Shown here one piece after another: positions 33,497 through 46,293 of a stretch of 64,000 nt of DNA. The DNA comes from Uranotaenia lowii (lineage: Eukaryota; Arthropoda; Insecta; Diptera; Culicidae): positions 339,466,023-339,530,022 of the forward strand of contig NC_073693.1 in the NCBI RefSeq assembly GCF_029784155.1. The letters are read 5' to 3'. Each line of letters starts with the position of its first letter. Positions within the stretch are counted from its first letter, which is position 1. The translations under genes were made by a program, and so were the position numbers. A model generated the notes under the pieces. It did not search any database and was not told where the DNA came from. It was given only the letters and a program-made list of their open reading frames with translations.

Positions 33497-33516
33497 GGGG
33501 GGGGGGGGGGGGGGGG
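33497..33516 (+). repeat. 20-G homopolymer
   Basis: Follows ACTCAT and precedes TTTGGTGACCC. It has G-quadruplex potential, and the true length is uncertain because such runs slip during sequencing. Confidence 0.9.
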
Positions 33517-35446
33517 TTTGGTGACCCATTTTTTCATATGACATTTTTGCTCAAACAATGCATAAATAAAAAATAGTTTGTCGTGTTAAATAGAAACTTT
33601 TGAATATACATCCTAAGCTCGTTCAAATGATAATTAGGATTTGTATAAAGAATCCTTAAGTAACAAAGTAGGAAACCTACTTTCATCGATGGATGAAATC
33701 TCAAAATTTGCATAAAAATCTGATGAACTTAACTAAAGATTGCCAAAAGATCTTAGAATATTTTGGAAATATTTGACTAAAATCCACAAACTATTCAACA
33801 AACATGAAGAAACATTTTTTTCAATTGAAATACCTATATAATCATATTTTGATGTTGATGTTTATTTGAATAGATCTAGCTTGAAAAAATTCGTTTTTGG
33901 GCTACAAAATAAAAAATTATAGTGATGCAATTTGAATTGTTTATTTTCCAAAAAAAAAAAAACGTGAGTGAATCTGAACAAAATAAGGAGATTTTCATCT
34001 AAATTTAGGCAACCGGCAGGGCCAAACCTTCCCCATTTTATTTTTATAAAACATTCGGGCAAGTCCGGGTAAAACCCGGTTTTCTGGCCAGCAAATTTTG
34101 CTTATTTGATTTGAACTTACAATATTTTTTAAATGAAAGGCTTCAATTTTGAAAAAAAAAACTCTAAAAATTAATCCAATTTTTAAAAGTTAATGTAAAT
34201 AATAAAAAAATCGGATTTATGCAAACTCGATCCTAGTTAAAGATTTAAGCTTAAAATTTGGTTCATGAAAAAACTGAAATATTGATAATGTTGAACAATA
34301 AACCAAACCATATGGAATTTGCAATTTTTTAAAAGAGTTACATCTTTCTTTATCATAAATTACTTTTCTACAAAAATCAATTCCCGTGAATGGGTTTTTA
34401 AGTAAGTATTTCGTAAGAAAAAACTTTCAAAATGAACTAGAGTTCTACTTAATTTCTGTCATATTCAGCTGAATTGACGAAACGAAATTACTTTGGTCAA
34501 ATTTTATAATCGAACTAACGACCAGAATTATGAGCCTCCGATCTCGTGCAATTTAAATTCCTTACCGAAATAGTAAAATCGCTTTATTTTGATTGTTTAA
34601 CTCAATTAAGAGCTGAATCTGAATCTTAATTTTGAACCTATATTTAAAATATTAATTTAAATCTTTAATAATCTTTTTCGGGATTTCAATTTTCTGGAAT
34701 GAAAATGAAAACGGTTTCTGAATTTAATCATATGAGAAAAGAATCGAAACCAGTTTCAAAGCCTTCAATCATGAATCCATAATTATAATTCGGATGTTTC
34801 GGATTTCAATGATTATTCTTTATTTAAATTATGTTCTTCTAATTCGACTTGCAAATCTAAATTTTAAATGATGAACCTATATCGCCATTTTTAAGCTTTG
34901 CGTAGTTTGAATTAAGCATAAATGAAGCTCATGAACTTTGAATCTGAATTTGAAACAAAAACTCAGAAGGTTTCTAAGTTTTTGTTTTCATGTTCAGAAA
35001 AATATTAACTGAATGTAAAAAAATGCATATGAGTTCCGAAAATCATAAATAAAATTCCATAGGAAATGTAAAACCAAATTTAAACGATGATTTCAAACCC
35101 AGCTTTCCATTTAAACTTTTGATGATGATTCGAATTGAACATCGAGAATCCTTAACTGGATACATAGTCCGAAATATGAAAAAACACAAATACAATATTG
35201 ATTTTGATTATAAGGAACCAGAATTTCTGAAATGAGTCAAATCTTAATCAATACCAATACCAATAAGTGAGATTGAAAAACTGTTGCTTAATTCTGAACC
35301 TGGGATCAATTTTTGAGATTTTGACATCAATTCTGAGTCGAAATAATTACTATCGAATAATCTTACCCCATCATCAAAATTTGACTAGGAATAAGAAATA
35401 TTGAGTGTAGAGAAGAATACCTCGCTTGCTTTTGATGGACTCTCAT

Positions 35447-35465
35447 GGGGGGGGGGGGGGGGGGG
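35447..35465 (+). repeat. 19-G homopolymer
   Basis: Again follows CTCAT, here before TTAACCCCC. The shared GGACTxxCAT-G(n) context with the tract at 33497 suggests the two are related copies. Confidence 0.9.
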
Positions 35466-35728
35466 TTAACCCCCAAATTTAAAATTATTTAGACCTAATT
35501 TCGTTGTTATGCATCTGAAAAAGCCAAAAATTCGTATACGGGTGGTCTTTTCGACGGTCAATCAATTTCTTAAATTTCCGTTTGGTAAACAAGCAAGTAG
35601 GTCGCTTGCAAATTCTGTTCAGTATTTTAAGCATTTTTTTTTCGTGAAAGTGCGTTCCATTTACCAACCACAGTTAAAAGCCAAAAGTAAAGTTAAAAGC
35701 GAAACGAAGTTCGTACGGGATCAGCTAG

Positions 35729-36814
35729 TTTAGAATAAAAGAGCAACACTCTTTAAGAAAGCACGCTTAAAAATTTCATTTTTTTTTCCAAACATAACAG
35801 TACAGTTTAAATTCATTCAGTTTAGTTCTATGAAATAGTTTTAGAAAAATAAAATATTCTTGAACATGCGTAAAATTGATCGGAAATTTCAAAGACAAAA
35901 GGCAAGCTTACGGAAAATAAAGAAAGTCTCAGGGGTTCAAAACTGTTCGACGTGACTTATTGATGTTTTAAACCATATTACCCAAAAAAAAACTTTTATA
36001 TCCTCTTAAAATGTATTGTAGGATATTGGAAATAATATTGATCAAAATGCAAACCAATTCTCAAATTCAAGCTCGAATTCACGCTCCGAATGCAAAACTT
36101 TCCAAGTCATCCCAGTTTTCATGTGTTTTTTTTATTCAATTCACTTACACTCAAAGACCTTTTTATACAAAACTTGAATACTTTGGTATAAATATGCTTT
36201 TTTGATCATTATTCAAGCTACAATTTTATGTATTTTTCAGGTCCGCCGACCTGCGCACAGTGATATGGCTCCATACAAAGGCTGGCCAAGCAAACAAAAA
36301 GTTCTTGTAAACATGAAAAACACAGTTCAAAAAATTTTTGGATGCTGAATTTTAAACATTTTTACGTCCTTTCACCAGTTTTACCTCCAAAATTTTTGTC
36401 GATAAATTTATGTGATCTTTGATTATTAGAAGTTTTTCCGGTTATAAAAATTTCACAAAGCTTAGGAACGACCCTAAATTGTACCTGATTTTGCAATTGT
36501 AAGCCACAATTTCACAACAAATAAAAAAACAAGTTTTATTCACTTAAAAGTCAAGTAGCGCAGCTTGGAGCTGTTCTGGACCATATATGTATATAGAAAA
36601 TCTTTTGAATTTTGGTGAAATCTTTTAAATTTAGGTAAAATACAGTTTCAACGTGGCAAACTGTGTGTTTTTTCCGAAATCATATTTTTTTAAATATTTT
36701 TAATACAATGTGATCATATTGAACTCTTTCTAATGACAGAGATTGATTAAATATTGGGTTTCCTACAACTTTTCCTTCGATACTAAAAATATTCGATGAA
36801 TAGTTTTAACAATA
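35729..36814. other. AT-rich spacer, no gene seen
   Basis: Nothing coding recognised. A GC-rich word, CAGGTCCGCCGACCTGCGC, occurs at 36238-36256 without further context. Confidence 0.5.
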
Positions 36815-37784
36815 CAGTAAACTTTAGATTCCATCACGGTCAAAAAAAATCTCACCGTGAATTTGACGAAACTGAGAATTTGGCGAAACTAAAAATTAAA
36901 CTGGAAAAAATGTATTTAAATATATTGTTTTTAATCAATAATTTATAATATTTTCAGTAGAGAAAACGTTTTGTATCAATAAATTTTGATCATGAGATGT
37001 TATTATCAAAGTTAACTAAATACAAAGGATCGGTTTGATTTCAAATTATCCTTGTCTATAGCAATTTGGAGATTTTTTTTATTGAAATAAAACCATGTAG
37101 AATATCAATTTGTTAGTGTTTATCTTATTAAAGTAAATAATTAAGTTTATTATGGGAATTTAACAGTTAATATCTCTAATGCCCATTTTGAACAAGCATT
37201 TAAAGAAAACTGCATCAAAAAACTATTTTCTGCGAATTTCAAATTTCAATTTTTTAATCTTCACTTCTTTGATTAATTGAAAAGTTTACCTTTTCGAAAA
37301 AAATTTTGGAATTTGTTCAACTCAGACTTTTTAAGTATGTTTCTAGAATTTTGTTTATGGGCAGATAATCCCTTCTTTTTCATATGTAGAAAATGAGAAA
37401 TCTTAGGCCTTTTTAAGGCAAAGCAAGCAGAATTTCATTTTGATAATCCAAAATTAATAATTCAGACAACACTCAAGGCTGCCAAGTCGATTATTACAAA
37501 TGCTTTCAAAATCCAAGTGACGATTTTAAAAACTGTACAACTAAAGTAAGCAGTTAATTGATATTTTCGTATTATTGAATACTTTTATACCATTACATAA
37601 ACCATAAAAAATATCATGAACAACGACGCTCTATGCTTTTGAAAGAAAATTAAGGTCATGGAAATGGTTTCTGAATGATTTCTAAAAAAGCGTAATAAAA
37701 TCGGAACAATAACCGTAATAAAATCAAGCGTGAATTTCGCGAGTATTGAAAAAAATCAACAGTGATAAAATCAAAAAACTACTG
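36815..37784. mobile_element. Possible pogo/Tc1-like non-autonomous element, 970 bp
   Basis: A TA dinucleotide flanks both ends (36813-36814 and 37785-37786). Ends CAGTAAACTTTAGATTCCAT and, as reverse complement, CAGTAGTTTTTTGATTTTAT share about two thirds of positions over 38 bases, both continuing to ATCAC. CCGTGAATTT words occur inside both ends. CAG-starting ends with TA duplication suit pogo-like transposons. The ends are diverged, so the call is tentative. Confidence 0.45.
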
Positions 37785-37786
37785 TA

Positions 37787-38999
37787 AAAAAAGCTCAATT
37801 TCCTCTTTGAGTTTATTTTAAAATTAACATAATTTACTATCACTTGAAACGATTCGAATGCTGCTGGTGTGATTCGAAAAAAACTTAAATTCCAAGTAAT
37901 GTTCCTTCATTTTTTTCTAATCTGTTATAGAAGAATGTCTAGATTTGGTTCAGATATGCCCTAGACTTGCCTAAACTTGCTTAGACTAAACTAGCGAATT
38001 TTAAAAAAAATCATCAAACAAAATCAACAAAAGAAATCCCTAGAAATTCTTGGAAAATTAATAAGTTTCACCGAATAGTTGAATAGCTCAATATTCGGAA
38101 TATGGACGTAAACCGTCCCATAGGAACTACAGAACTATTATTCGTTATAATTTATGAAATTCCTCCGAACTTCCGCAGAAAATAAGGGTATCCATATAAT
38201 CACCCCAATCCCCCCTCCCTCCGTGCTTGATTTTACCTTATTTCCCCAGCAAAAATCAAATGTCATGCCAAATTTTTTTAAAACAAAATCACAAATGAAC
38301 TTGCATATTCCTATCATTACTTCAAGTTACTTATTTTTTTTTGCTGCTCGGAAATCAATACTGAACTTTTAAAATTTCAAGTTTCCTTCTACCTTTATTT
38401 GTAAATATTTTTCTGCGATACAATTCTTTTTAGTTAATTTTAACGTTAATTAACTTTATTTAAAAAAGCATCGAAAAAATAACAGTGGTATTTGTGATAC
38501 ACACAATATTAGTGAAAAGGTTTCTATCATATTTATGTACTTACCTAGTTCAATACACTGCATTTCAAATGGAAGTTAGTTGAGTCAATTTCGTAAATTT
38601 TCTAGCAAATTCGTACCGATTAGTGCCTGTTCATTAACTCATTCGACATAGCTTTGCTTCGTTTCAAATTGTCAACAAGTTTGAGAAATTGCATGCACTT
38701 TGACTATAAGCAGTTTTGTAGTCGTGTTTAGTTTGGAGAACATACACAAGCATGACGACACTATTCAAGTCCAAAAAAATGCTTAACACAGTGTCTGAAA
38801 CAAAACTTCGGCCAACTTTTTATAAGTACTCAAATATAATTTTTGTTTGAATTTTTTTTAAAATGGCAGAAGAAAGTCAGACAAATAAGACTCCCATGTA
38901 AAACTCTTGCCAAAAACTATCCAATCGTTGTTAACCTTTATCAGATCTGGAGATCGCAATTTTCTTCGATTTTTGTCTCCCCCAAAGCGAAGGAAGGTA
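37787..38999. other. AT-rich spacer, no gene seen
   Basis: No recognisable coding, repeat or RNA feature. 38190-38225 is a pyrimidine-rich CCCCAATCCCCCCTCCCTCC stretch. Confidence 0.5.
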
Positions 39000-39606
39000 G
39001 GATATTGTTGGGTTTTTGGCTCTGGTTAAGCTCTCTCAATCCCTTGTCTCTGTTGTTTTCGTCGAGGTCGAGGATTTACAAGTAGCCTTCGGGGTGGTTC
39101 TTGAGCCATTTTCAGTTGCCGTTTTTTTTTTCTTCGGCCACAGTTCGTTACCTACTAAGCCAGACGGTCGCCTTTCGATCAATTAGTGAAGGGACGTCGT
39201 CGTCGTCGTTTCTGTCGTCTTGCTCGAAATCGACAACGACCATACGGATTCGGTCCTCGAACAATAACGAGAGAGCAACGAAAAGAAAATAACATAACTA
39301 AACGTCCATCCTGGCGAAAGAGTGCTTGCGCTGTTCCAAATCTTCCAATCGCCCAAATATGTAATGGAGTTGAAAATAAATATTTCGTCATGTAACCTCT
39401 TGAACCGTTTTTTTTTGCCTTTCGCTTGAATCCTTCCAATATCGAAGTATATTGAAGGGAAATGCGTGGCTACCAACCAAGTACCTACCTTACGACGACA
39501 GAATACGCCGAAAAGTGAGTTACCCTGTCCCAAAAACCTGGACCGGAACACTACTCGGGAAAGGCTCCTGCGAGGAATCGTTTGGGGGTAACAGAACAAA
39601 AAAAAA
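39000..39606 (+). promoter_or_regulatory. Possible promoter and 5' untranslated exon
   Basis: A GC-richer island in AT-rich DNA. An insect initiator match, TCAGTT, lies at 39112-39117, with a partial downstream-promoter-element match AGTTCG about 28 bases after the initiator A. A donor-like GTAAGG follows a poly-A stretch at 39607. No long frame starts here on the plus strand. Frames of 138 and 86 codons on the minus strand overlap but have no domains. If real, this would be the first, non-coding exon of a gene whose coding exons are outside the window or beyond a long intron. The evidence is only compositional and motif-based. Confidence 0.2.
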
Positions 39607-40465
39607 GTAAGGAAAGACAGATTCCCAAGTGATTACCGAAACCGAAATATTTTCGCCGTTATTTTTGCTCTGTTATTGGTATGCTTGTTTGCTGATAGTA
39701 TGGTCGAAGGACTGATTGTTGATTCTTTTCAAAACTTTTAAGTTGGCATCCAAAACAGTTCAGCTTCCGACGTTTCAACCATTTTTGGTGGTCTTCCTCA
39801 AGGGTACTGGAATTTTACTAGTTTCATAAATTACAATGAGCATTGCTAAGAGTCTGATTTAAAATGTGAAAACTCATTTATCTAACGGTTGTTATTGTCA
39901 GATTTCGTTTTTTCCAACCTTCAGGTGTCCAGACTTCGCTGCTCTTCTGTGAATATAAGTTTAATTCTATCTAATTTCTCATAATTGTTTATAGACATAA
40001 ATACATTTAATTAATTTTTGTAACTAAGTATTCAAATTCAATAAAAAAAAATACAAAAAATATACTTGAAAATGCAGTAAAATACCGAACATGATCAATC
40101 ATCATCCGATGATTGACATCAAAGTATTACAGAACATACCCAAAAAACTCCACCAGTGAACAACTTACCTTAACAAATTTTTGCCTACCCTAGTCAACTT
40201 TTGTATTCCTCTCGCTTGCTGACTGACCTGCCAAACGCTATTATCGGAAAAGTAATGAGAGTTTCTAAGAAGTTGTTTTTGTTTGTACGGCTTCCGAAAG
40301 TGGATGCGTGCACGTTCGGCGATTTGGAAAACTTTTTTTTTACGGTTATGTAATTTTGAATCTCTTTTTGACAACGAGCAGCAAATGTTTCGAGCAGTGG
40401 TTTCCAATAATTGTTGACTGAACAGCAATTATAAATTACTAGTAATGAGTAATGGTATGTTATTT
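39607..40465. other. Spacer, no gene seen
   Basis: AT-rich. A short hairpin, CAATCATCATCCGATGATTG, lies at 40096-40115. Minus-strand frames of 87-101 codons at 40165-40499 have no recognisable domain. Confidence 0.45.
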
Positions 40466-40650
40466 TAACCCTCATCCGTCCCACGTTAGAGTTTGACACT
40501 CCTGATAAAAATTGCTATATCTCTCTTGTATCTCAACCGATTTGAAATAAATTTATATATAGGTTTTGAAACCTCGTAATGTAACTCAAATATGTTCTTC
40601 AGACAATAATCAGCTACAATACTTTAGTAAGCATCTCAAAGAGGTTAATT
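40466..40650 (+). mobile_element. piggyBac-like element fragment (member 3, one end)
   Basis: TTAA is followed by CCCTCATCCGTCCCACG and a GAGT-TTGAC-ACTC palindromic word, then a block ending TAACTCAAATATGTTCTTCAGAC with CAGCTACAAT. That last block also occurs in the foldback element at 46428-46475. The arrangement end, palindrome, shared block is the same in both, so this is a third, divergent relative. The opposite end was not found. Confidence 0.45.
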
Positions 40651-40914
40651 ATTAGGAAGAAATGACGAAGTAGTGAGTTTCTTTATAGGAAAAGCTGCTT
40701 TCAGATGTTGCGCAAAATCATTTGGCTAGAGTTGGCCCTAATGTAGGATTGTAAGAGTATGGTATTAAAATGGAATGAGGTAAACTTACCACAAAAAATT
40801 GCAAATTGTTCATAGTTTATTGTCTGAAAGTTTAAAAAGAACTGGACAACTAGGTATTTTTAATAGCGTTTGACTGTGATGCAATTTAATGCGGAAAACC
40901 CTTGAAGATGCAGA

Positions 40915-41045
40915 AAGAGGTCGCAGACGCAGCCCGTGGCGTAGAGGATAGCCTTCAAGTCTTCTAAGCAAGGGGGCATGATATCGAATCCTGGTCACGG
41001 CATACATGGTACACTTTCTGTGGGTTAGTGTAGGCGTGTCAGATA
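40915..41045 (+). mobile_element. tRNA-derived SINE
   Basis: The A box GTGGCGTAGAGG (40936-40947) and B box GATATCGAATCC (40980-40991) are about 33 bases apart on the plus strand, as in tRNA genes. They are followed by GGTCACGGCATACATGGTAC and CTGTGGGTTAG. The same B-box-plus-body sequence recurs on the minus strand at 55831-55895, so this is a dispersed family. No working tRNA fold. Confidence 0.7.
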
Positions 41046-43345
41046 CTTTCAGAAAAAAAGCGAGACAGTTCACGACAAAAAAAAGCGGAACACAGCTGAA
41101 GGAAAGAAGACATTTAAGAATCTCTTTGTAGAAAAGCTTGCTAAACTTTCGTATACCATCAGCCAAAGTTGTTCATGGAAAGGACTCTGAAATTTTTTTT
41201 AACGCGGATCGATTTTGCTTTTTTTTACATGACTTCTATAACCCGTTAACACGTTAATTGAGAAAAACATTTCGAGTCATATATGTATGTAAACGGTGAA
41301 TTTAACCATTTTAAAAAATATATTTAAATTTTATTTTTAAAATTTTAAAATTCAAGGAAACTACCATCATTGTATATACTTTGGACAATTGAGTCCAAAA
41401 AGGTGGTGTATAAAACGCAATTTAACCAAGATTCTGTCGAAAAATTATAATCTTTAATCATTTAGAAGCAACTTAAACAATATTTTCTTCATACCAAAGT
41501 TGTTTTCATTGCATTGGAAGAACCGAACGTGATCCAAGAATGCTTAACTGAATTGAAATCTGAATGTAACTTTAGGGCTAAACAAAACGTCTTTCATATT
41601 TTGAATAAACGAAACGAGTTCTAGGATTTTTTTTTCTTTTTTTATATAGGAATTTAACCCATTAAGGTCATTCTTCCTCGATTCTAGGATTATGATTTTG
41701 ATTCATACTCCCCAAATTCTATTATTAGTCTCATTTCAGAAATCAATTTTAACTTTAAGCTGTTTATGAAATTCTGGTCCCTGAATAATTGTAAACAAAT
41801 CTTAGTTTACTGAATCAGTACATCAACTAAGAAGGCTTAATACGCTTTTTAAAGTGTCTGAAAACGGATTGAAAATTGAACTTCAAATCTACACTCCAAC
41901 TGTGAAATTTGAATCTGCACATAAAAACTCTGTATATAAATTCTAAAGCCGATTTAAGAATCAGAATATAAAATATATCTTATTGCAGAATAAGTTATAA
42001 TGTAGAATGTTGGTTTTAAAACTCCAAAATCAAATTCAAATGTTTGTTTATTTTGATGCTTGAAAATAAAACACAGTTTAAACAAAATCTATTTTTACTG
42101 ATTAATATTTTTTTTAGTTATATTTGATTAGTTGGTAAAAACAAAATTTGTAACTGTACAATTTGTAACTCGTCAAGAATTCAAACTGGTATTGTGATAG
42201 CACAGTATATTGGATGAAAATGGTTTTTTTTTTAACAATCAAAAAATGTCTCAGTTTAAAATGTTCAATGAATTTATATTCAGAACGAAATCGATCACAT
42301 TATTCTGTCTTTTTTTTCTTTTCTAAAAGAGTTTTATTTTTGTTAAGAATGCTTAAGTTTGTAAATAATATTCTGAAAATATGAAAAAAGGACTTGGTAG
42401 GTTATGGCCGAGTGAAGAGGGCGTGTTTTTTCTGTCATCAAAAGTTGAAACAAAATTCAAAATTCGGGAAATTTATGGAAGCAATCCAGCAACGGATATT
42501 TTCGGAAAATTCGAACTAAAAACTCCTTTTTAAGATTCAAGCAATCTTCCTGGTGGACCCCTCCAACATCTAGATTTGGCAGTTTGTTAAGCATTCCCGG
42601 TGAGCCCGTTCCTTCATGTCACTTTTTCATATTTTCTATGCGTTCCAATTAAACTATGGCCTAGTGAATAGGGAAGTTTAATAGTTTAAGCATAAATCCC
42701 CGTTCTATTGAAGTACTTTTGAGTACAAATTTTAATTTTAAAAATAATATTTTTTAAGTAATTTCTTCAGATATTTAGCTAAGACAGTTTTTTTTTTCCT
42801 TTTATACCAGAAATCTTTCAAATCTTTCCTTAAATGCATTTTGCTTGAGAACGAATGAAAAAAATCAAACTTTTGAAATGCACAGCATTATTCAAAAAAG
42901 ACTGTAAACTGAAATTTGAAAGAAAAACGTTACATTACTTGTATATTTCAATTACCCTCAAAATACATTGAATTTTCCCTAACTCGTTTCAATATCGCTT
43001 TGAGTTGCAACAAGGCCTTGCTAAAGTGCACAATTTACTGCTAGGTTTCAGCAGGTTTTACATATGCTGATGAACATTGCTCCAATAAAGATTTAACTTA
43101 CGGTGGAGTACTTTCCTCCGTAACCCGATTTATACAAAAAAAAGTATTTTGCACTTGTCAAAAGTGTCTCCAAACCTTATCCCTTCATCCACCCTCTCAA
43201 CCCAGATCATTTGCTAGGATGCAGAGGCAACCACGGTCCGAAAGCACAAATTTCTTTCTTTCATTTCTTTCTCTTTTTTTCTACCTACCAATTCACTACT
43301 AGGACGTGGTCGGCGCCGTTGTTGATGTTAAATGAGAGAGCATCA
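41046..43345. other. AT-rich spacer, no gene seen
   Basis: No coding or mobile signature recognised. A small hairpin (TTACGG-T-GGA facing TCC-T-CCGTAA) lies at about 43098-43124. Confidence 0.5.
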
Positions 43346-43351
43346 TGATAA

Positions 43352-44672
43352 AACCGGTAAAACCGGCAAAACCGGTATTTTTCCAAGAATATCGAATTTA
43401 TGAAAAAGTTTCGTCTAATTTCAGTAGAAATGACATTTATTGGTCAAAATTCATAACGCAATAGATTTAGCCACATTTTCAATTGAAAATGATGGTAATG
43501 TGTCTATAAATTTTCCCTTTGTCATTAATTTATCATCATCCTCATGATAACCATTTTATTTATCATCATCATTTAATTATAATAACTTCGCTGTGTGGTT
43601 GCCGAGACCAAAATAGTTTCATATAATTTTCAGCGAGTTCTGTTCCTATACTCTGTAACACAGTATTAAGATTTTTGAACAGATTTTACAGATTTAGTAA
43701 AAGTTTTTATAGTTTTTAAAGAAAATGATATGAAATTCGATTTACAAAAAGATTTATCGGTAAAAAATGACGTCATTTGATCAAACAAAACATAGTCACT
43801 GTCACAAAGTTTTTTTTGTTAAATCACAGAATTGCAGATTTTTGTTGTCCAAAATACGGATGTTTTCCCAGCAACCTCGGTCGTGATCGCATTAAGTTTG
43901 CATTTTCAAAATAAAAACGAACAAAAGGGAATAAAAATCTATTAAAAAATAAGTTAAAATACAACTATAAATGAAGTTGTTTGGATATGATCCGTACGCT
44001 CTGATGTTGCATTAAGAATGTTATATATTTATGAAAAATTTGTTACTACTTTGTCTTGAAAATGGAAATGCTTTTCAACATTTTTAGTTTTCAATTGAAA
44101 ATTTGTGAAAGCCCAGCATTGCTTTGAACGATTTTGATAAAACTTGACCTGTTTATTGATGAAATATTGTTATATTTTTTAACCAAATTCCAGTTTTTAC
44201 AATGAAAAATACACTAATTATTGTGATATTATCTTAAATTTCCTGTAGCTGTATCTTTTTTCAGTCATTGTACACTGGTACAGTCTTTAAATGTTGAGTA
44301 TCGTTAGTTGGAAAGTTGAACTGAAAATTTTGCAATTTCATTAAAAAAATATCAGCATAGAGACGGCAGCTTGTAAATGCTTTTTTGAACGCCACTGTAG
44401 TTTTAATTCAAAAAATTACATCGAAAAGTTTTAGCTATAATCAAATCTCACATGGAGCTAGTACTAATGTTTATTGAGTTTAGATGTTGAAGCTGATTGA
44501 ACAAAACTTGAGTATTTGTACTCAAACATGACTGAAAAAAACATCCACCTGAGTCAATTTTATTACAATGCCAAAGATTGATGAAAAATTTATCAGAAAT
44601 GCCGGTTTTAACCATTTCTGATATTGAGAAAATTGGCGGTTTTACCGGTTCCAATTCCGGTTAGACTACCCT
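43352..44672. repeat. Possible element with ACCGG-rich inverted ends
   Basis: The left end 43352-43378 is made of AAAACCGGTAAAACCGGCAA words. The right side, 44598-44668, has GCCGGTTTTAACC and GGCGGTTTTACCGGTTCC in the opposite sense. The interior is AT-rich and non-coding. No clear target duplication was found, so the limits are approximate. Confidence 0.35.
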
Positions 44673-44847
44673 TGGTGAAACGAAACTTGTTCTACTGGAC
44701 CACAATAACGATCGTGGAGTTCGAAATGTCTTCTTTTGTATTCATTAAAAATTTAGTAAAAAAAATCAAAAATAATATATACTTATCATTTGGGAGTTCG
44801 TTATTATGAACAGCATTTCGGTTTAAAATCAGGATGCCATAATTTTT

Positions 44848-45250
44848 TCAGCACGTACCAGGGCTGGAGAATCCGGGCTATTTTATCTTAAAACCTGGCC
44901 AAACCCGGGCATTTGATTCCAGAAATTCGACCAAAAATCCGAGAAATATCTGAGAAAATTTGGTCAAAATCCAGGATTTACTCATTTTTTTTTTGCAGTT
45001 TTTAAACTGTATTTTAGGATTTCAAAAAACTTCTCATGGTTATTTTTCTAAAACTTGCTCCAGAAATTTGTTTTTAGACGCATTAACAAAAAATTTTATA
45101 ACTCATTTTTTTTTTTGTTTTTTAGGCAAATAAAGTGAATAAATCTGGGCAAAATCCGGGATTTTTCAATTAACTCCGGGCAACAAGCCGGGTCGGACTT
45201 TGGCCAAATTAAATATCCGGGCATAAAACCGGGCAATCTTGCAACATAAG
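44848..45250 (+). repeat. AATCCGGGC-type interspersed repeat
   Basis: Built from AATCCGGGC / CCGGGCATTTGAT words. The first part, including TTTTTTCAGCACGTA, is repeated at 63370-63515. It begins near CAGGGCTGG and ends near TTGCAAC, suggesting a diverged low-complexity MITE. Similar words also occur at 34005-34085. No coding. Confidence 0.5.
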
Positions 45251-45304
45251 TTTAAAAGATTTGAGGTGGATGTGACTAGTCAATTAAGCTAAGCTAAGCT
45301 AATA

Positions 45305-46101
45305 CACAGAGAACAGACGTACAAGCTAGCTTACGAAACTTGTGTAAAATTTCGAACGACCGTTTTGAACCAATTTTTGTTTTTTTTAGCTGGGCCACCA
45401 GATGTCTCCAAATACACCAAAGAGAACTGTCAAAACCAAACTGAGAAAAACATGTTTTTGGTCAGTTTTGAACAGGTCGTATGAACAGTTTGAAATGTTT
45501 CAAGAAAATCACTGTTGAAGTTTCGTGACACTTCCGTCACGTTGCATAATGGAAAATTATCTTAAAAGCTAATCGTTATTCCCTTCAAGCTAGAAGTTCT
45601 AAATTTTGAATAATGTTGCATACCATTGTTGGCGATAGTCGAAAGTAACCAGCTTTGAGATGTCTAGAATTAATTTTGATGGGTAAGACTGATCATCAAG
45701 AATGTTCCTAAATGACTGGATATTACCGATTCGTCCTCTGACGATAAGCGTTCAAACAATGCAAAAACATATTCCAAAACTGTTTGTTATTTTGACTGTC
45801 TCAGAAGTGCAAAAATAAACGAAGTAAAATTTTATCCATGGTAACTCTTATTGCATTTATATAGCAATAAAATGAACCTATCTATTTTAGATCGTCATTA
45901 GTTTAACTATTGATGAGTTCATATACGATTACGCCTTTTCGAAAACTGGGCACATTAAAATTTGATTTATAACTATTGAACGGCGCAATAGATGGCATTG
46001 TTTTAAGTCAATTTTTATCGTTTTTTTTTAGATGTCAGTATTTGTATTATACACAATTTTTGAAGGATTTTTTATTCGAGCTTGCACGTCTGTTCTCTGT
46101 G
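45305..46101. mobile_element. MITE-like element, 797 bp, 7-bp target duplication
   Basis: Inverted ends CACAGAGAACAGACGTACAA (45305-45327) and its complement (46079-46101) match at 22 of 23 positions. GCTAATA is duplicated directly outside (45298-45304 and 46102-46108), next to a GCTAA microsatellite on the left. No transposase. The superfamily is uncertain because 7 bp is an unusual duplication length. Confidence 0.8.
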
Positions 46102-46293
46102 GCTAATATTCTCAGAATCAGAAAGAATCACACAATATTGTTTTAAATGTGATAAATCGTTTGGCATTATTCACTCAAAACCGATCATTTTTGCACTTGC
46201 ATTGGAGGACAAAAATATTCGACAATTTTAGAAAATTAAACAATTTATTAATCAAAATTCAGAAAATTAGTATATTTTTCCAATATTTCTCAA

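Larger units (their letters stand above)
32165..35728 (+). mobile_element. Helitron-like non-autonomous element, about 3.6 kb
   Basis: The proposed 5' end is TCTATACCTATATATAAAAT followed by a GTTT microsatellite and CCTCTATAGACTCAGCCGTC, a head familiar from insect Helitrons. The 3' end is GCGAAACGAAGTTCG, then ACGGGATCAGCTAG, with the CTAG terminus followed by T as Helitrons require (insertion between A and T). A short GC-rich hairpin (CGAA/TTCG) precedes the terminus. There is no Rep/helicase coding. The interior contains a 143-bp tandem repeat and other nested sequence bounded by long G tracts, so part of the length may be later insertions. Confidence 0.6.

Noticed and set aside
39179..39599. 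Overlapping minus-strand frames of 86 and 138 codons as genes
   Set aside because: They overlap each other in different frames, contain a CGT/ACG simple repeat and show no domain.
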